From Gracilibacteraceae bacterium (GTDB taxonomy: Bacteria; Bacillota; Desulfitobacteriia; Desulfitobacteriales; Syntrophobotulaceae), in contig JAIRRL010000001.1 of assembly GCA_031255985.1 (NCBI GenBank), forward strand, positions 1-14,903: a stretch of 14,903 bases of DNA, in the 5' to 3' direction. The position numbers and the translations under genes were made by a program. The notes under the pieces were generated by a model that saw only the letters and a program-made list of their open reading frames with translations, was not told where the DNA came from and did not search any database. Below, piece after piece: positions 12,280 through 14,903 of the stretch (position 1 is the first letter of the stretch; the number at the start of each line of letters is the position of its first letter).

Positions 12280-14874
12280 TCAGGCCTTGATGATCAGGTC
12301 GCCTGTTTCCCCGGCGTCCACAGTCACGGTTCCATCCGGCGGGAAATCGCCGGCCAACAGTTTCATGGCCAGCGGGTTTTGCAGACGGCGCTGAATAACC
12401 CTTTTGAGGGGCCGGGCGCCGAAAACCGGATCATAACCTTCTTCCGCCAGCGCCGCGCGGGCCTGGGCGGAAACGGCCAGCTTCAGACCGCGTTCGGCCA
12501 GACGGGCGTCGAGGGCGTCCAGCTGGATTTGCACCACGCGGTCGATATCCGTGCGGGACAGCGGGGTAAAGACGAGGATTTCGTCCAAACGGTTGATAAA
12601 TTCCGGCCGAAAAGAGCGAGCCAGCTCTTCCCGCACCGCCCGGCCCGTTTCCTCCCGCGCAGCGCCCCGTTCGGTCATTTCTTTGATCATAGCGGACGCC
12701 AGATTGCTGGTCAGGATGACGACGGTATTTTTAAAACTGACGACGCGGCCGTGACTGTCAGTCAGGCGCCCGTCCTCCAACAGCTGGAGCAGTACGTTGA
12801 ATACATCGGCGTGAGCTTTTTCCGTCTCGTCCAAAAGCAAAACGCTATAGGGTTTGCGCCGCACCGCTTCCGTGAGCTGGCCCCCCTCGTCGTAGCCGAC
12901 GTATCCGGGCGGCGCTCCGATCAGGCGGGCAACGGAATGTTTTTCCATATACTCCGACATATCTATGCGCACCATGCTCTGGTCATCGTCGAACAGGAAT
13001 TCGGCCAGAGCCTTGGCCAATTCTGTCTTGCCCACGCCGGTCGGGCCAAGAAATAAAAAGGACGCCAAAGGCCGGTTTGGATCCCCCAACCCGGTGCGGG
13101 CGCGGCGCACGGCGTTGGCCACCGCGTTCACCGCTTCCTCCTGCCCCACGACGCGGCGGTGCAAATTTTCTTCCATGTGAAGCAGTTTAGCGGTCTCCCC
13201 TTCCAGCATTTTAGCGACGGGAATATGCGTCCATTTGGCCACGATTTCCGCGATATCGTTTTCCGTCACTTCCTGACGCAGAAAAACCCCGTCGGCGGCA
13301 AATCCGTCCTCCACCGCCCGCAGTTTTTTCTCCAGTTCCGGCAGCACGCCGTATTGGAGTTCCGCCGCTTTGTTATAGTCGTATGCCTGTTGCGCCTGTT
13401 CGATCTTGACGCGAGCGGCGTCTATTTCTTCTTTCAGTTTCTGGACTTCGGCGAGTTTTTCCCGCTCCCCGGCCAGTTGTATCTGCCGGCGGTCGCGGTT
13501 TTCCTTCAGTTCGGCCAGATCTTTTTCGATCAGAGCCAGGCGTTCCTTGCTGCCTTTGTCTGTTTCTTTTTTCAAGGCTTCGCGCTCGATTTCCAATTGC
13601 GTGATCCGCCGCTTAATCTCGTCCAGTTCTTGCGGTTCGCTCGTTATTTCCATGCGCAGGCGGGCAGCCGCTTCGTCTACCAGGTCGATAGCCTTGTCCG
13701 GCAAAAAACGATCGCTGATATAACGATCCGAAAGCTGACTGGCGGCGATAAGGGCGCTGTCGGTGATCCGGACGCCGTGATGTGTTTCATAGCGCTCCTT
13801 CAGGCCGCGCAGGATGGAAATCGTGTCCTCCACCGTGGGCTGATCTACGAATACGGGCTGAAAACGTCTTTCCAGCGCCGCGTCTTTCTCAATATATTTG
13901 CGGTACTCATTCAGCGTCGTCGCGCCGACCAACCGGAGTTCGCCCCGCGCCAGAAGCGGCTTCAGCATATTGCCCGCGTCCATCGCCCCTTCCGCCGCGC
14001 CGGCGCCGACGACCGTATGCAGCTCGTCAATGAACAAAATGATGTCGTCCCGGCTCCGCACTTCTTTAAGCACGGCCTTCATCCGTTCCTCAAACTCTCC
14101 CCGGTATTTGGCGCCGGCAATCAGCGCTCCGAGATCCAGGGAAATAACTTCCTTGCCCTTGATGGACTCCGGCACGTCGCCGCGGACTACACGCTGGGCC
14201 AGGCCTTCCACTATAGCGGTTTTGCCGACGCCGGGCTCGCCGATGAGGACGGGGTTATTCTTGGTGCGGCGGCTGAGAATCTGGATGATCCGGTCGATTT
14301 CGCCCGCCCGGCCGATGACGGGATCCAGGCGGCCGCCGGCGGCCCTGGCCGTCAGATCCACGCTGAACTGATCCAGGGCCTTCGTCTCAGCCCGGTGGGG
14401 GAGATGTTCCGCCGCCGGGATTTTTCGGTTTTCCTTGACGGTAAAGATGCTGGATGTGTCGGCATAGATGGAAGCGGCATTGGCGCCGGCCGCGGTGACA
14501 AGCTTCACGGCTGCGCAGCCCCGCTCCTTTAAAATCCCCATCAGCAGGTGCTCGGTGCCGATGCGCTCATGCCCCAGCCGCTCGGATTCGGCGGCGGCCA
14601 GCTCGATGATCCGGCGCGCCCGGGGCGTCAAACCCTGGGCGGTAGTGCTCTCCGCGTCGCCGCGGCCCACCGCGTCCTCAATCAGGTCGCGCACCCGGTT
14701 CCGGGTTAGGCCGGCGTCCTTCAGAATTTTAGACGCGGCGCTGCCGTCGCTGCCCGATATGGCCAGGAGCAGGTGCTCGCGGCCCACGTAGCTGTGGCCC
14801 AGCTCCGCCGCCGCGGCGTGGGCGAAAATAAGCGCCTCCTGCGCTTTTGGGGTAAATTCTCGCTCATATCTCAT
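12280..14874 (-). CDS. clpB: ClpB-type AAA+ disaggregase with ClpC-like N-domain
   Basis: Hexameric ATP-driven unfoldase that, with DnaK, recovers aggregated proteins in ClpB-type members. 864 residues, ClpB length. The N-terminal repeats (about 1-144) read LTPRARRIIELAAAESERLG and IGTEHLLMGIL, closer to ClpC than to classical ClpB. First AAA+ module: Walker A GEPGVGKT 212-219, Walker B ending D283-E284, sensor GATTLNEYRKY. The coiled-coil M-domain (about 405-530) is full length and carries AYDYNKAAELQYG, a ClpB hallmark. Second module: Walker A GPTGVGKT 610-617, Walker B ending D682-E683 (LDETEKAH, where I rather than T is usual). No (I/V)GF ClpP-docking loop is visible after LTSN. The linker has KWTHIPVAKM instead of the common WTGIPV. 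The ATG is forced by an in-frame stop upstream. Disaggregase is most likely. Confidence 0.92.
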   Translation of the reverse strand: MRYEREFTPKAQEALIFAHAAAAELGHSYVGREHLLLAISGSDGSAASKILKDAGLTRNRVRDLIEDAVGRGDAESTTAQGLTPRARRIIELAAAESERLGHERIGTEHLLMGILKERGCAAVKLVTAAGANAASIYADTSSIFTVKENRKIPAAEHLPHRAETKALDQFSVDLTARAAGGRLDPVIGRAGEIDRIIQILSRRTKNNPVLIGEPGVGKTAIVEGLAQRVVRGDVPESIKGKEVISLDLGALIAGAKYRGEFEERMKAVLKEVRSRDDIILFIDELHTVVGAGAAEGAMDAGNMLKPLLARGELRLVGATTLNEYRKYIEKDAALERRFQPVFVDQPTVEDTISILRGLKERYETHHGVRITDSALIAASQLSDRYISDRFLPDKAIDLVDEAAARLRMEITSEPQELDEIKRRITQLEIEREALKKETDKGSKERLALIEKDLAELKENRDRRQIQLAGEREKLAEVQKLKEEIDAARVKIEQAQQAYDYNKAAELQYGVLPELEKKLRAVEDGFAADGVFLRQEVTENDIAEIVAKWTHIPVAKMLEGETAKLLHMEENLHRRVVGQEEAVNAVANAVRRARTGLGDPNRPLASFLFLGPTGVGKTELAKALAEFLFDDDQSMVRIDMSEYMEKHSVARLIGAPPGYVGYDEGGQLTEAVRRKPYSVLLLDETEKAHADVFNVLLQLLEDGRLTDSHGRVVSFKNTVVILTSNLASAMIKEMTERGAAREETGRAVREELARSFRPEFINRLDEILVFTPLSRTDIDRVVQIQLDALDARLAERGLKLAVSAQARAALAEEGYDPVFGARPLKRVIQRRLQNPLAMKLLAGDFPPDGTVTVDAGETGDLIIKA

Positions 14875-14888
14875 GGTTTTGGGTTCCG

Positions 14889-14896
14889 GCCTCCCT
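14889..14896 (-). promoter_or_regulatory. Distant ribosome binding site upstream of clpB
   Basis: GAGGGAGG on the minus strand lies about 14 bases before the clpB ATG, longer than the usual 5-9. An in-frame TGA upstream leaves no alternative earlier start. Either this spacing is used with low efficiency or the region folds. The promoter (and any CIRCE or CtsR box) would be outside the window. Confidence 0.4.
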
Positions 14897-14903
14897 CACG
14901 TTT

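Noticed and set aside
12266..12319. GGACGCCGGG / CCCGGCGTCC inverted pair as a terminator
   Set aside because: The 34-nt loop is long, one arm is inside clpB coding sequence, and no T-run follows the second arm on either strand.
12100..13056. 318-codon plus-strand open frame running from the end of dctM into clpB
   Set aside because: It overlaps two certain genes in other frames and shows no family features.
13159..14532. 457-codon open frame antisense to clpB
   Set aside because: It lies wholly within clpB, has biased composition with no recognisable domain, and no ribosome site was seen. It is a frame shadow of a G+C-biased gene.

Overview
The window reads as a chromosomal segment of a Bacillota (Firmicutes) bacterium, most likely a Clostridia or Negativicutes lineage. 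The evidence is an intermediate G+C content, strong GGAGG-type ribosome binding sites, TTG and GTG starts, a SigH-type promoter, and a TIR/WD40 protein of a type familiar from anaerobic Firmicutes. The exact taxon cannot be fixed from this sequence. I see no rRNA, tRNA, CRISPR array, insertion sequence or prophage gene.

Left part (1-5373). The 5' end of the trigger factor gene (tig, minus strand, cut by the window edge) is divergent from a plus-strand cluster. That cluster is lgt (prolipoprotein diacylglyceryl transferase), an ABC ATPase overlapping lgt by 4 bp, an ABC-2 type permease overlapping the ATPase by 17 bp, and, after 59 bp, a large TIR - transmembrane - WD40-like protein. A near-perfect SigH-type promoter lies upstream of lgt and could drive the whole set.

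Middle part (5374-12238). Two tandem creatinase-like (M24-fold) hydrolase paralogues lie next to a convergent LysR-type regulator gene. That regulator is divergent from a three-gene TRAP transporter operon (lipoprotein receptor, small and large membrane subunits). The hydrolase and TRAP promoters share an ACAAC-N5-GTTGT dyad centred exactly 53 bp upstream of a perfect TATAAT, close to -65 from the expected transcription start. This is the classical position of a LysR-type recognition site. They also share an ACAGCTTA octamer and an inverted 13-mer near +1. The simplest reading is a single regulon: the TRAP system imports an organic anion, cytosolic M24-fold enzymes process it, and the LysR protein senses it. 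The hydrolases belong to a creatinase-like group in which the usual D-D-H-E-E metal ligands are replaced (E-E-H-H-D by eye), so their chemistry cannot be assumed.

Right part (12280-14874). A minus-strand ClpB-type disaggregase has a full-length M-domain and no visible ClpP-docking loop, but its N-terminal domain resembles ClpC more than ClpB.

The observations most worth a second look are the paired LysR-type operators, the altered active site of the M24-fold pair, the membrane-anchored TIR/WD40 protein downstream of a SigH promoter, and the hybrid Clp protein.
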